Assembly: GCF_000483485.1 (NCBI RefSeq)
Contig: NZ_KI519609.1
Location: 1,889,460-1,953,459, forward strand
DNA: 64,000 nt
DNA from: Thiomicrorhabdus chilensis DSM 12352
Lineage (GTDB): Bacteria; Pseudomonadota; Gammaproteobacteria; Thiomicrospirales; Thiomicrospiraceae
Direction of reading: 5' to 3'
Shown here: positions 55,771 to 64,000 of the stretch, in pieces
Numbering within the stretch: position 1 is the first letter of the stretch
Layout: the number at the start of each line of letters is the position of its first letter
The notes under the pieces: generated by a model
What the model was told of the DNA's origin: nothing
The model's database searches: none
Seen by the model: only the letters and a program-made list of their open reading frames with translations
Translations under genes and position numbers: made by a program

Positions 55771-58700
55771 AGTGGCAAAAAGTCCGTAAAAACCTTTTAC
55801 TCAAAGACGCCGTGGTGGCATTTTCGGTTGCAATCTTAATCTGGATAATACTGTTCCAGAGCATCCAGCGTGAATATCAAGGAGACATCGAAAACCATTT
55901 ACATGAAACCATCAACAATCAGAATATGAGCTGGTTGGCGGCCACCAAAATGTTTCAACGTGGTGCTCAGGCACGTTTCCAAGCCTCTATCTATCAGCCG
56001 GAGGTGCTCGATTTGCTGGAAAAGGCGCTTGACCCCCAACAAACCCAACAGGCCCGGCTTGAACTTTATCGTCTTCTCTACCCCTACTATCAGCAACGCC
56101 TGCTGTTGAACAGCGGCCACTTTCACCTTCACTTTCATACGCCGGACAATCGAAGTTTCTTGCGATTTCATCAGCCTGACAAGTTTGGCGACGACCTGAG
56201 CGACGCGCGCCCGACCATTGTCAAAGCTAATCAGACTTTAAAACCAGTGTTTGCCTTTGAAAGCGGAAAAGTGATTTCCGGATTACGTCATGTGTTTCCG
56301 ATTATCTACAAAGGAAAGCACCTTGGAAGCGTGGAATTTGGCCAAAAATTCGAATCCCTGCGTAAGGAGATTGCGCTTTTCAACCCACAGCACGAATACA
56401 CCATTATCTATCAGGCCACCCCCTTAAAAGCCAAGCAGTTCAAGCAGTTCGCCTACCTATATGCCCCCAGTCAGTTTTCGGCTGACTGGCTAGAAGAAGA
56501 TCCTTTCCGCCTGTTGCCGCAAACGCCGTTACCCCTGTCTCAAAACTTTCATCAAATTGCCAAACAAGCGAGTGCTGACACAGCTTTAAAACAGGCTTTG
56601 GCCAATGGCGAAAATTACGCCAATACCTACCTTTGGAACAAAAGCTATTTCATCTTGGCTTTTACCACCATTAAGGATGTCAACAATCAGACCATGGCCT
56701 ATCTGGTGTCCCTCAAGCAAACCGACAACATCACCACCCACCACGAAAGGGTTTCGGATTTCAATGCCATCCTGACATTAATCATGGTTTTGGTGGCACT
56801 CGGACTCTGGCGCATTCTCATCTCCAGACGAAATGAAATTCACCGCAAGAGCTATCTTGAGAGCATCAACAACACCATGAGTGAAGGTTTGTATGTGGCC
56901 GATAACAATGGTTTGATCACCACCGCCAATGTCGCCGCCCAAAAAATGCTGGGCTATAGTGAAAACGAATTAATGGGGCAAAACGCGCATAAACTTTTCC
57001 ATAAAGCCAATGCTGAAAAATCCGCCGCTACGCGCTGCCCGATTGAAATGGCAGCCAAACATAAAAAGGCGTTTCATGGCGAATTGATGTTCCGCACTAA
57101 ACAGCAAGAGCCAGTCATGGTTTCCGTGTCCAGTCGCCCCCTGTTTGTCAATCAACTACAGGAAGGGGCTGTTGTCAGCTTTACCAATATCACCGAACAA
57201 AAAACCCAGGACGAAGCACTACGCATTGCCGCCACCGCCTTTGAAACCCAGGAAGGCATCATGATCACCGATCCCAAAGGCACCATCCTGCGGGTCAATC
57301 AAGCCTTTACCCGACTCACCGGCTATCACCAGAAAGAGGTGATCGGCAAAAAACCCAACATTCTCAGCTCCGGCCGACAGGACAAAGACTACTACCGCCA
57401 TATGTGGCAATCTTTATACAAAGACCACTTCTGGCAAGGTGAAATCTGGAACCGCCGTAAAGACGGACGTGTTTATCTGGAGTGGCTGACCATCACGGCC
57501 GTGCTCAACAAGAAAAACCACATCACGCATTTTGTGGCGAACTTTTCCGATGTAACCGAACGCCATCACGCCCAAGAGGAAATTCAGCAACTGGCCTTTT
57601 TTGATCCACTCACCAAGCTGCCAAACCGGCGCTTACTGCTGGATCGCTTGGATCATGCGTTACTGAACTCGCAACGCAATCATCAATGCGGCGCCCTGTT
57701 CTTTATAGACCTGGATAATTTCAAGACCCTGAATGATTCCAAAGGACACATGACAGGCGATCTGCTGCTTATAGAAGTGGCCAACCGTTTGACCCGCTCA
57801 GTCCGCGAAGTGGATACGGTCTCCCGGATCGGCGGCGATGAATTCGTTATTTTGATGGAAAATCTCGGAGAGAATATCGACAAAGCCAGCCACCAAGCTG
57901 AAGAGGTCGCACTAAAAATTCTGGAGGTCTTCAGGCAACCTTTCAAACTTAAGGATGCCTTGCATCACACTTCTCCCAGTATTGGCGTTGAAGTGATCAA
58001 CTGCAAACACATGCATTCCGATGAGATTTTGATGCATGCCGATTTGGCCATGTATCAGGCCAAAAAACACGGTCGCAACACCGTGCGTTTCTTCGATCCG
58101 CAGATGCAAATCAGTGTCGAAAAAATCGCCAACTTGCAGAATGACCTGCGCAACGCCATAGAAAACCAAGAGTTTGAGCTTTATTACCAGCCTCAGGTCA
58201 ATCAGCACGCCCAGATCATTTATGCAGAAGCCTTGATACGCTGGAACCACCACGAAAGAGGTTTTGTTTCCCCTGCCGAGTTTATTCCTCTGGCCGAAGA
58301 TTCCGGTTTAATCATTCCAATTGGAGATTGGGTGCTCAAATCTGCATGTGAGACTTTGGTCAACTGGCAATCTGACCCGGCTCTGTCGCACATCAAGCTG
58401 GCGGTCAATGTCAGCGCCAAACAGTTTGCGGAAAAGGCCTTTGTGAACAAGGTCAAACAGATACTCATGGAAACCGGTGCCACCCCGGACAACCTGAAAC
58501 TTGAACTGACCGAATCCATGATTCTCAACAATATCGAAAAAACCATAGATAAAATGAACTCACTCAGAGATATTGGCGTTAGATTCTCGATGGACGACTT
58601 CGGAACCGGACACTCGTCACTGGCGTATCTGAAACGTCTGCCTCTGTCCCAACTGAAGATTGACCAATCCTTCATCCGTGACCTGGAAGTGGATTCAGAC

Positions 58701-58913
58701 GATGCCGCCATTGTTAAAACCATCATCGCGATGTCCAACACCCTAAAACTGGAAGTCATCGCCGAAGGTGTGGAAACTTTTGCACAAAAAGAATTTTTAA
58801 GGGAAAACCAGTGTTTTGTCTACCAAGGTTACCTGTTTAGCCGCCCGCTTCCCAAAATTGAATTTGAAAACCTGGTGAATACCGCGCAAAACATCAACAA
58901 TCTGGATTTTTAA
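55767..58913 (+). CDS. Membrane sensor with Cache-like, PAS-PAS, GGDEF and EAL domains
   Basis: 1048-residue inner-membrane protein. TM1 about 17-35, a 290-residue periplasmic region with Cache-like traits (GLRHVFPIIYKGKHLGSVEFG), TM2 about 332-352, two PAS domains (about 365-480 and 490-610), GGDEF at 689-693 (intact, RIGGDEF) and EAL at 821-823. The EAL domain has VNVS, LELTES, DDFGTG, LKID and IAEGVET, so both cyclase and phosphodiesterase activity are possible. Its start overlaps the stop of the binding-protein gene (ATGA), suggesting the two work together. Confidence 0.92.
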   Translation: MKWQKVRKNLLLKDAVVAFSVAILIWIILFQSIQREYQGDIENHLHETINNQNMSWLAATKMFQRGAQARFQASIYQPEVLDLLEKALDPQQTQQARLELYRLLYPYYQQRLLLNSGHFHLHFHTPDNRSFLRFHQPDKFGDDLSDARPTIVKANQTLKPVFAFESGKVISGLRHVFPIIYKGKHLGSVEFGQKFESLRKEIALFNPQHEYTIIYQATPLKAKQFKQFAYLYAPSQFSADWLEEDPFRLLPQTPLPLSQNFHQIAKQASADTALKQALANGENYANTYLWNKSYFILAFTTIKDVNNQTMAYLVSLKQTDNITTHHERVSDFNAILTLIMVLVALGLWRILISRRNEIHRKSYLESINNTMSEGLYVADNNGLITTANVAAQKMLGYSENELMGQNAHKLFHKANAEKSAATRCPIEMAAKHKKAFHGELMFRTKQQEPVMVSVSSRPLFVNQLQEGAVVSFTNITEQKTQDEALRIAATAFETQEGIMITDPKGTILRVNQAFTRLTGYHQKEVIGKKPNILSSGRQDKDYYRHMWQSLYKDHFWQGEIWNRRKDGRVYLEWLTITAVLNKKNHITHFVANFSDVTERHHAQEEIQQLAFFDPLTKLPNRRLLLDRLDHALLNSQRNHQCGALFFIDLDNFKTLNDSKGHMTGDLLLIEVANRLTRSVREVDTVSRIGGDEFVILMENLGENIDKASHQAEEVALKILEVFRQPFKLKDALHHTSPSIGVEVINCKHMHSDEILMHADLAMYQAKKHGRNTVRFFDPQMQISVEKIANLQNDLRNAIENQEFELYYQPQVNQHAQIIYAEALIRWNHHERGFVSPAEFIPLAEDSGLIIPIGDWVLKSACETLVNWQSDPALSHIKLAVNVSAKQFAEKAFVNKVKQILMETGATPDNLKLELTESMILNNIEKTIDKMNSLRDIGVRFSMDDFGTGHSSLAYLKRLPLSQLKIDQSFIRDLEVDSDDAAIVKTIIAMSNTLKLEVIAEGVETFAQKEFLRENQCFVYQGYLFSRPLPKIEFENLVNTAQNINNLDF

Positions 58914-58925
58914 TTCCACCTGATT

Positions 58926-58978
58926 GTTGAATCGAACTTCATAGACCTAAACTTAATTGGCCTGAAGTTCGATCCAAC
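58926..58978. terminator. Inverted repeat between sensor gene and addA-like gene
   Basis: Arms of 16 bases (58926-58941 and 58963-58978) pair with one mismatch around a 21-base loop. The right arm is in the addA 3' end, whose stop at 58953-58955 lies within the loop. It could end both converging transcripts. Confidence 0.4.
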
Positions 58979-61900
58979 GGTCCATATAACTGAAATACAG
59001 CACCCATCTCTGCGGAACCTCTGGCTCAAGCTGTTCAAACAAGGCGCCATATCGCGCCAACTGGGCCCGATAAAGCGACACCTGCTTGTCGATAAAGACC
59101 TCTATCTGCGCTTCACTGCCTTCAAAAAAACTGGTTTTGTAGTCGATAATCCAACGCACTCCGTTTTGATCCACAAAGGTTCGGTCGACTATATGATTGG
59201 CGATGCCCTGTTCATCAAACGAGGTCAACGGATATTCACTGGCCGACTGCGCATGCCCGGACTGCAGACTCCAAACCAGCTTTTCATTTGACAGTGCATT
59301 GCTTAACGACTGCATCACCCTGCGTTCACCCTCGGCCAACAGTCCGTCTTGCAAGCCCTGCTGCTTCAACCACAGTTGACATTGCTCCCTGCGTGCCTGT
59401 AAATTCTCAAGCGGCCACTGTTCAATGCCATCTTGCGCCACCAACTCCAACACTTCATGCACCAGGTTACCGACCGAGGTATTCAACAAGGCCTGATCAG
59501 ATGAAATGCCACTTGTTGCCATCCCGTCTGCCGATTGCCCCTCTACTTTAAGATCAAAATCATCAAGATCCTGCAAGATTTTATCGGCAGGCGGCACTGA
59601 TTGATGCCATGCGGGCTCAAAGACCAAGCTTTCGGTCAAGCGGATACGCTGAAACGGCAAACGGCTGACTTTAGGAATTACCGTTGGCGCATCCAACAGC
59701 GTCTCGGATAGCTCAAAATCCTCAGCCAATTGCTGGAATTCACTGTCCACACAGGGCCACAAAGGTTCGAGCAGACTGCCCTTAGTGGGTTTGACGGGTT
59801 TAATAAAGCTGTCTAACTGGTCGCTTTCCGATTTGGAAGGCTGGTAGTCCGTACTGCCGAACAGATGCAGTTGTGATTTCGCTCGGGTGGCCGCCACATA
59901 AAGCAGACGGGCCAATTCGTAATCCTGTTTTTCCTGTTCGAAGCGTTTCAACAGGCCTGTCAGTAATGACTCGCTCTGTCCGCGCTGATCCAATGGCGCA
60001 ATCACCAACCACTCACGCACCTTGTCTGGCACATATTTAGATTGACTCTGCGGGCTCGGGTTTTCCGGTCCCAGAAACTGCAACCATGAGACCAGCGATT
60101 TATCATTGGCTCGCGGCTTACGCCCCAAACCGGGAAGAATCACCGTATCAAACTCCAGGCCCTTGGATTTATGCATGGTCATCAATTCGATTTGCTGACT
60201 CTGTGGCGATGAATCCGCCTTGGCATACAGACTGGTAATCAACTCGTCGAGTTTCTGGCCGTTGAGGCTCTCATGATCGACGCTGGCCAAAGTCTGCCAA
60301 TAAACTTCGACATTATCCAGAGCGGTTTCGCTTTCGACACTTTGCGGACCATCCAGCTGCAACCAGCACTCCCGCACCAATACCGAAAACGGCAAGCTTC
60401 CAAAGCGGTTCAAAGCGACTTCCAGTACCGGCAAGACCTGTTTCAAACGTTGGACGCCGATGTCGCTCAGAGCATTTTCCTGCCACTGATCCGTCTGGAT
60501 CAACGACCAAACCGGACGGTAGAAATCCGCCCCCAAAAGTGCATGTAAATCAGGTAAAGACAACCCCACCAACGGCGAACGCAATAGCGCAATCCACGCA
60601 GGCCGGTCGGCCAGATGCATCAAAGCGCGACTCAATGCCAAGCAGTCCTGAATCTCCTGACGGGCCTGCAGAGATTCGAGCTCCACCGCCCTAAAACCGA
60701 TCGACTGTTGCTTCAACAGGCTGGCAATCGTCATCAGGCTGGAACGCGTGCGTCCCAACAAAGCGATTTTTTTGTCAGGGTGGTCTTGGAGTTGTTGCAG
60801 GCGCTGCTTGATGAACTGCACCACCTCCACGGCTTCAGACTCGGAGGATTGATTCAGTGACCAATGGCTGAACACTGCCTGTTCGGTATTGCTGGAATTG
60901 GCTTGAGCCGCACTGTAACAGACCGCCCCGGTTTCAATGTTATCGTCTTTTGGAAACACCTTACGGAAGGTTTGGTTCACCCATTCGACCACCGCTTGGC
61001 TGGATCGGAAATTGATCTCCAGATTCAACGAAGTCAATTCAACCGGCCCCAAACGCCCCTGCCAAGCTTTGAGGAAATTGCCCACCTCGGCTTCGCGAAA
61101 GCGGTAAATCGACTGCATCGGATCACCGACGATGAACAGGGTGCGTCCGTCACCCGGCTGCCATCCTGCAACCAGTTTGCCAATCAGCGCATATTGCTCA
61201 CTGCTGGTGTCCTGAAATTCATCCACCAGCAGATGCTGAATCTGATAATCGAGCTGCTGCGCCAGCTCGGTCGGTTCCAATTCGCTACCTAACGCCTGAC
61301 TGGCGGCTTGCGCGACTTCAATAAAATCGGCCTGCCCTTGCGATCGAAACACCACTTTCAGATAGGCGGCCGCATGGGTCAGCAACTGAATCAAACCTTG
61401 CAGACTCTGCCACTGCTGGTCACTGTAAACGGGATCCGGCAGCCCTTTAAGAATCACCAGACTCTGCAAAATCTGCTCGGAGTGCGGCTGCTCCCTCAAG
61501 CCCGCCAAAACATTCAAAAAACGCGCCTTATTTTCTTTGGCTTCACCCTTCCCGGCCGGAAAACCGTTGTTTTTCGTCACGCTTTTACGCAACCCCTTAT
61601 TGTCATTGGTCAACAGCCAGGTTGCGACAAGCCGCCACTTCGGCAACTCTTCAAGCCCGTCGGCCGGTATCCAGCCGCATAACGGCTGCAACCAGGCCTG
61701 CTCATTTTGCACCGCAAAATCGGCCAGTTCACAGGCCTCGGCCAATAGCGGCCATACCGCTTTCAAATGCGCCAACTGGGTCTGCATCTCCTGTTCCACA
61801 ATCAATTGCAGAGCCGTTTCCAAATGCTCACGCGCGGCCTCTCCGCGCATCGCCAACAGGCTGCCCATCCATTGATCACGTTTTTGCAACATGCTTACCA

Positions 61901-62561
61901 ATAGATTTTCAGCGCGGTTGTAGCGGCCATTGACCAGACGCAGCAAATTGGCCATGGCTTCCGAACAATCGGCATCGCGCAGCGCCAAACGTGCCGCCTC
62001 CAGATAATGAGGATCGGCCTTTTGCGCCACTTGCGGCTGCGCACCCATTTTGGAGAGCAAAGGCATCTGCCCCACCAAAAAACCATTCAAGCCGTCAATG
62101 GTCTTGATGCGCAAACGGTTCGGGTTTTCCAGCAAGGACCAGGCCTGCTCATTATTGCGCTGTATGACTTTTTGTGCGAGTTTCCAGGTGTTGATTTCAT
62201 AGAGCGACGCCTTCTCGTCTAGACTTGCCTGCAAGCCTAACTTCAAGGCGCTGATGATACGTTCACGCATCTCCGCTGCGGCTTTTTTGGTAAAGGTCAT
62301 GGCCACAATCTTCTCCGGCTGATCCACCTGAGAAAGCAAAGCCAAAAAACGCTGGGTCAGCAAGGCTGTCTTACCGGAACCGGCCGGAGCCTGAACGATG
62401 AACGATGCAAACGGACTGATTGCCTCAAAACGCGCTGCGCCGTCGCTCAAGGCCGTATCCGCTTCTATGCAAAACAGACTTTGCAAATCGGGTAAAGCCG
62501 GGGACTCGGCAGGTTTATCAAACAAGTCATCTATGGTGTTAGAAGCGGTCAGGTTCTTCAT
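58953..62561 (-). CDS. AddA-like UvrD/RecB-type helicase-nuclease
   Basis: 1202-residue superfamily 1A helicase with a C-terminal RecB-like nuclease. Walker A APAGSGKTALLTQRFL (about residues 58-73), the TFTKKAAAEMRER motif Ia, DEFQDTSSEQ (Walker B), IVGDPMQSIYRFR (motif III), and a UvrD-type MHKSKGLEFDTVILPG are present. The nuclease motif VDRTFV...WIIDYKTS is at about 1135-1155. It overlaps the addB-like gene by four bases. It is an AddAB-type end-processing enzyme by layout; the exact subgroup is not settled. Confidence 0.85.
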   Translation of the reverse strand: MKNLTASNTIDDLFDKPAESPALPDLQSLFCIEADTALSDGAARFEAISPFASFIVQAPAGSGKTALLTQRFLALLSQVDQPEKIVAMTFTKKAAAEMRERIISALKLGLQASLDEKASLYEINTWKLAQKVIQRNNEQAWSLLENPNRLRIKTIDGLNGFLVGQMPLLSKMGAQPQVAQKADPHYLEAARLALRDADCSEAMANLLRLVNGRYNRAENLLVSMLQKRDQWMGSLLAMRGEAAREHLETALQLIVEQEMQTQLAHLKAVWPLLAEACELADFAVQNEQAWLQPLCGWIPADGLEELPKWRLVATWLLTNDNKGLRKSVTKNNGFPAGKGEAKENKARFLNVLAGLREQPHSEQILQSLVILKGLPDPVYSDQQWQSLQGLIQLLTHAAAYLKVVFRSQGQADFIEVAQAASQALGSELEPTELAQQLDYQIQHLLVDEFQDTSSEQYALIGKLVAGWQPGDGRTLFIVGDPMQSIYRFREAEVGNFLKAWQGRLGPVELTSLNLEINFRSSQAVVEWVNQTFRKVFPKDDNIETGAVCYSAAQANSSNTEQAVFSHWSLNQSSESEAVEVVQFIKQRLQQLQDHPDKKIALLGRTRSSLMTIASLLKQQSIGFRAVELESLQARQEIQDCLALSRALMHLADRPAWIALLRSPLVGLSLPDLHALLGADFYRPVWSLIQTDQWQENALSDIGVQRLKQVLPVLEVALNRFGSLPFSVLVRECWLQLDGPQSVESETALDNVEVYWQTLASVDHESLNGQKLDELITSLYAKADSSPQSQQIELMTMHKSKGLEFDTVILPGLGRKPRANDKSLVSWLQFLGPENPSPQSQSKYVPDKVREWLVIAPLDQRGQSESLLTGLLKRFEQEKQDYELARLLYVAATRAKSQLHLFGSTDYQPSKSESDQLDSFIKPVKPTKGSLLEPLWPCVDSEFQQLAEDFELSETLLDAPTVIPKVSRLPFQRIRLTESLVFEPAWHQSVPPADKILQDLDDFDLKVEGQSADGMATSGISSDQALLNTSVGNLVHEVLELVAQDGIEQWPLENLQARREQCQLWLKQQGLQDGLLAEGERRVMQSLSNALSNEKLVWSLQSGHAQSASEYPLTSFDEQGIANHIVDRTFVDQNGVRWIIDYKTSFFEGSEAQIEVFIDKQVSLYRAQLARYGALFEQLEPEVPQRWVLYFSYMDRWIELQAN
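59952..59959. repeat. CAGGCCTG core
   Basis: Core inside the addA-like gene, followed by TCAGTAATG. Confidence 0.6.
61693..61709 (+). repeat. CAGGCCTG dispersed motif with tail, inside addA
   Basis: CAGGCCTGCTCATTTTG, encoding N-E-Q-A-W (in QNEQAWL). Confidence 0.8.
62150..62167 (+). repeat. CAGGCCTG dispersed motif with tail, inside addA
   Basis: CAGGCCTGCTCATTATTG, encoding N-E-Q-A-W (in NNEQAWSL). Confidence 0.8.
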
Positions 62562-64000
62562 TCGAGCGCCTCCTGGCAGATTCCGGCTTCGGCCAACTGC
62601 GCTTCCACCTCCGGCAGCCTCAGAGCCAACAAGCTGGCGGCATAGGCTACATCGGCCGGTTTATCAAACGTCATATCGGCCACACCCTGCTGAATCGATT
62701 TCGCCAAATCCAATACCTCCTGACGCAAACTGTCCAAAAAATCTTGCCAGCGCACGCCGTAAAAGTCGTCTCCCTCTTTTTCGGATTTCTTGGCGAACAC
62801 CGTCACCGAGCGCAGTTTGCTCAAAATCTCGTCTTCAGCGACCAACGCATTCAGGCTCACACCATCATCCGAGTGCAGCAGCCCATAACCGATTCCAGAC
62901 ACCGCATCCTGCTCTTCCATGGCATGCAAATAGACCGCTAATTGCGGCGCTTTGATTGGCGACTTTAACAAGTCACCGACGCTGGCCTTACCCGTTTTGT
63001 AGTCCAGAATCACCTTCTGCCCCTCCACCAGATCGATTCGATCAATGACGATCCTAAATTCAATGCCCGCCAATTCAATGAACGTTTCCCGTTCGGTTTC
63101 CGCCACGGCAAACGGCGGACGCTGTTTTTCAACCTCCAACCACTGTAGCAGCAGTTCCATAATTCGAGCCTGCTCAAGCTTTAAATAGGCCCCATCAAAG
63201 GCATTTTTCAACGCATCAAAACGGTTTTCGATTTGAGTCTGCAGGCGATCTGCCACCTGCTCATCGCTGAGCATCAGTAAATTCGACTGGCTACGGGTTT
63301 CTTGCCAAAAACATTCCAAAATCTCATGCACCAACGTCCCTTGGTTGGTGCTCTGCAGCCCCTCTTCGACATCCTGCAATCCATTACGCGCACCCAACCT
63401 GAAATCCAGAAACGCCATCAACGGACATTTGCTCTGCGCCTGCAGGATTCCGCTGCCGCCGGGTGCATGACTGCCTGCGGGAATTTGCGGCCCGCGGTTA
63501 TCCAATTCCCACTGCAAGTCACTGCGCCGGGCAAAATGCTCGTACGCCAGACTCTGATAAGCCTGGGGCAAAAACGGCTGTGATTCGGCCAACCAGCGCG
63601 ATTCCAACAGCGGACTGGCGAGCATCTCAGCCTCACCCAAAAAGGCGGCAAAACTCCACACCTGTTGCGGCGCAGCCTGACTAAGGCGCTGTGTGACCTG
63701 ATGAGCGTACTTCAACTCCCGCTGCGCATCACAGCGCGGCAAGCTGTACTGCCGCTGCAAATCCATTGGCAAAAACGGATTGGGGCTGGGCATGCGCGGC
63801 CAAGCCTCGTCAGTCAGCCCCAAGACCCACAGGGCGTCAAAATGCTGCCCTCCAGCCTCCAGCATTCCCATGATCTGAATAGGCTGAAGACCGCGGCTTT
63901 GCGACTGATGCACGGTTTCCGATACAAACCGCTGCAACACTGCCAACCAGGAGTCGACCGACTGCTTCTGCTGAATCGAGGTTAACTGTTTGAATTGCGC
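62558..64000 (-). CDS. AddB-like PD-(D/E)XK nuclease subunit, cut by window edge
   Basis: Partner of the AddA-like protein. At least 480 residues are seen; the frame stays open to the right edge, so the true start is outside and the TTG at 63946 is not the start. The visible part has the UvrD-C-like LWVLGLTDEAWPRMPSPNPF segment and a C-terminal RecB-type nuclease, with FRIVIDRIDLVEGQKVILDYKTG holding the metal and catalytic residues. The pairing resembles the gammaproteobacterial 'probable DNA repair protein' partner of AddA. It overlaps addA by four bases (ATGA). Confidence 0.8.
   Translation of the reverse strand, partial: AQFKQLTSIQQKQSVDSWLAVLQRFVSETVHQSQSRGLQPIQIMGMLEAGGQHFDALWVLGLTDEAWPRMPSPNPFLPMDLQRQYSLPRCDAQRELKYAHQVTQRLSQAAPQQVWSFAAFLGEAEMLASPLLESRWLAESQPFLPQAYQSLAYEHFARRSDLQWELDNRGPQIPAGSHAPGGSGILQAQSKCPLMAFLDFRLGARNGLQDVEEGLQSTNQGTLVHEILECFWQETRSQSNLLMLSDEQVADRLQTQIENRFDALKNAFDGAYLKLEQARIMELLLQWLEVEKQRPPFAVAETERETFIELAGIEFRIVIDRIDLVEGQKVILDYKTGKASVGDLLKSPIKAPQLAVYLHAMEEQDAVSGIGYGLLHSDDGVSLNALVAEDEILSKLRSVTVFAKKSEKEGDDFYGVRWQDFLDSLRQEVLDLAKSIQQGVADMTFDKPADVAYAASLLALRLPEVEAQLAEAGICQEALE

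Noticed and set aside
1-64000. tRNA genes, CRISPR arrays, insertion sequences or prophage
   Set aside because: No cloverleaf with a standard T-loop, no regular repeat-spacer array and no transposase or integrase was seen.

Overview
The window is 64 kb of chromosomal DNA from a gammaproteobacterium. It has dense, mostly minus-strand genes, a moderate GC content, LpoA-RsmI-YraN synteny, and a DciA gene between secA and lpxC. A sulfur-oxidising Thiomicrospira/Hydrogenovibrio-like relative is my best guess, but this is inference from overall protein resemblance and is not proven by the sequence. No tRNA, 5S/16S/23S rRNA, insertion sequence, prophage or CRISPR array was seen.

Layout. 0.1-9.1 kb: secA, dciA (opposite strand), lpxC, ftsA, ftsQ, ddl and murC, which is the distal half of a division and cell wall (dcw) cluster. 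9.2-14.5 kb: a suf iron-sulfur operon (sufB-sufC-sufD-sufS) with one unknown small gene at its end. 14.6-18.0 kb: divergent zinc uptake genes (znuA plus a P-loop gene against znuC-znuB). 18-25 kb: two chemoreceptors flanking lgt-thyA-folA. 25.1-39.0 kb: an SDR gene, then the proximal half of the dcw cluster read on the minus strand from mraZ: mraZ-rsmH-ftsZ-ftsL-ftsI-murE-murF-mraY-murD-ftsW-murG. 39.5-40.3 kb: RNase P RNA and a small motility-type gene with a sigma-28-like promoter. 40.3-54.5 kb: housekeeping and accessory genes (dacB, rsmJ, recQ, a Spy-like protein, a LysR/pirin pair, a cold-shock gene, rsmI, lpoA, yraN, ppsA, a methyltransferase). 54.9-58.9 kb: a PhnD-like binding protein overlapping a Cache-PAS-PAS-GGDEF-EAL sensor. 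59.0-64.0 kb: an AddAB-like helicase/nuclease pair running off the right edge.

How the genes fit together. The dcw genes make lipid II (murC-murG, ddl, mraY) and the divisome (ftsZ, ftsA, ftsQ, ftsL, ftsW, ftsI). The cluster is split by about 17 kb of unrelated genes, ftsZ is not next to ftsA but between rsmH and ftsL, and FtsI has an extra tandem copy of part of its N-terminal region. mraZ is preceded by a strong promoter and a direct-repeat operator that MraZ itself should bind.

The most unusual whole-window signal is a dispersed word, CAGGCCTG. It occurs at least 22 times by eye, where about one would be expected by chance. It often carries the tail C-T/C-C/G-ATTTTC, is mostly in one orientation, and is found both between and inside genes.
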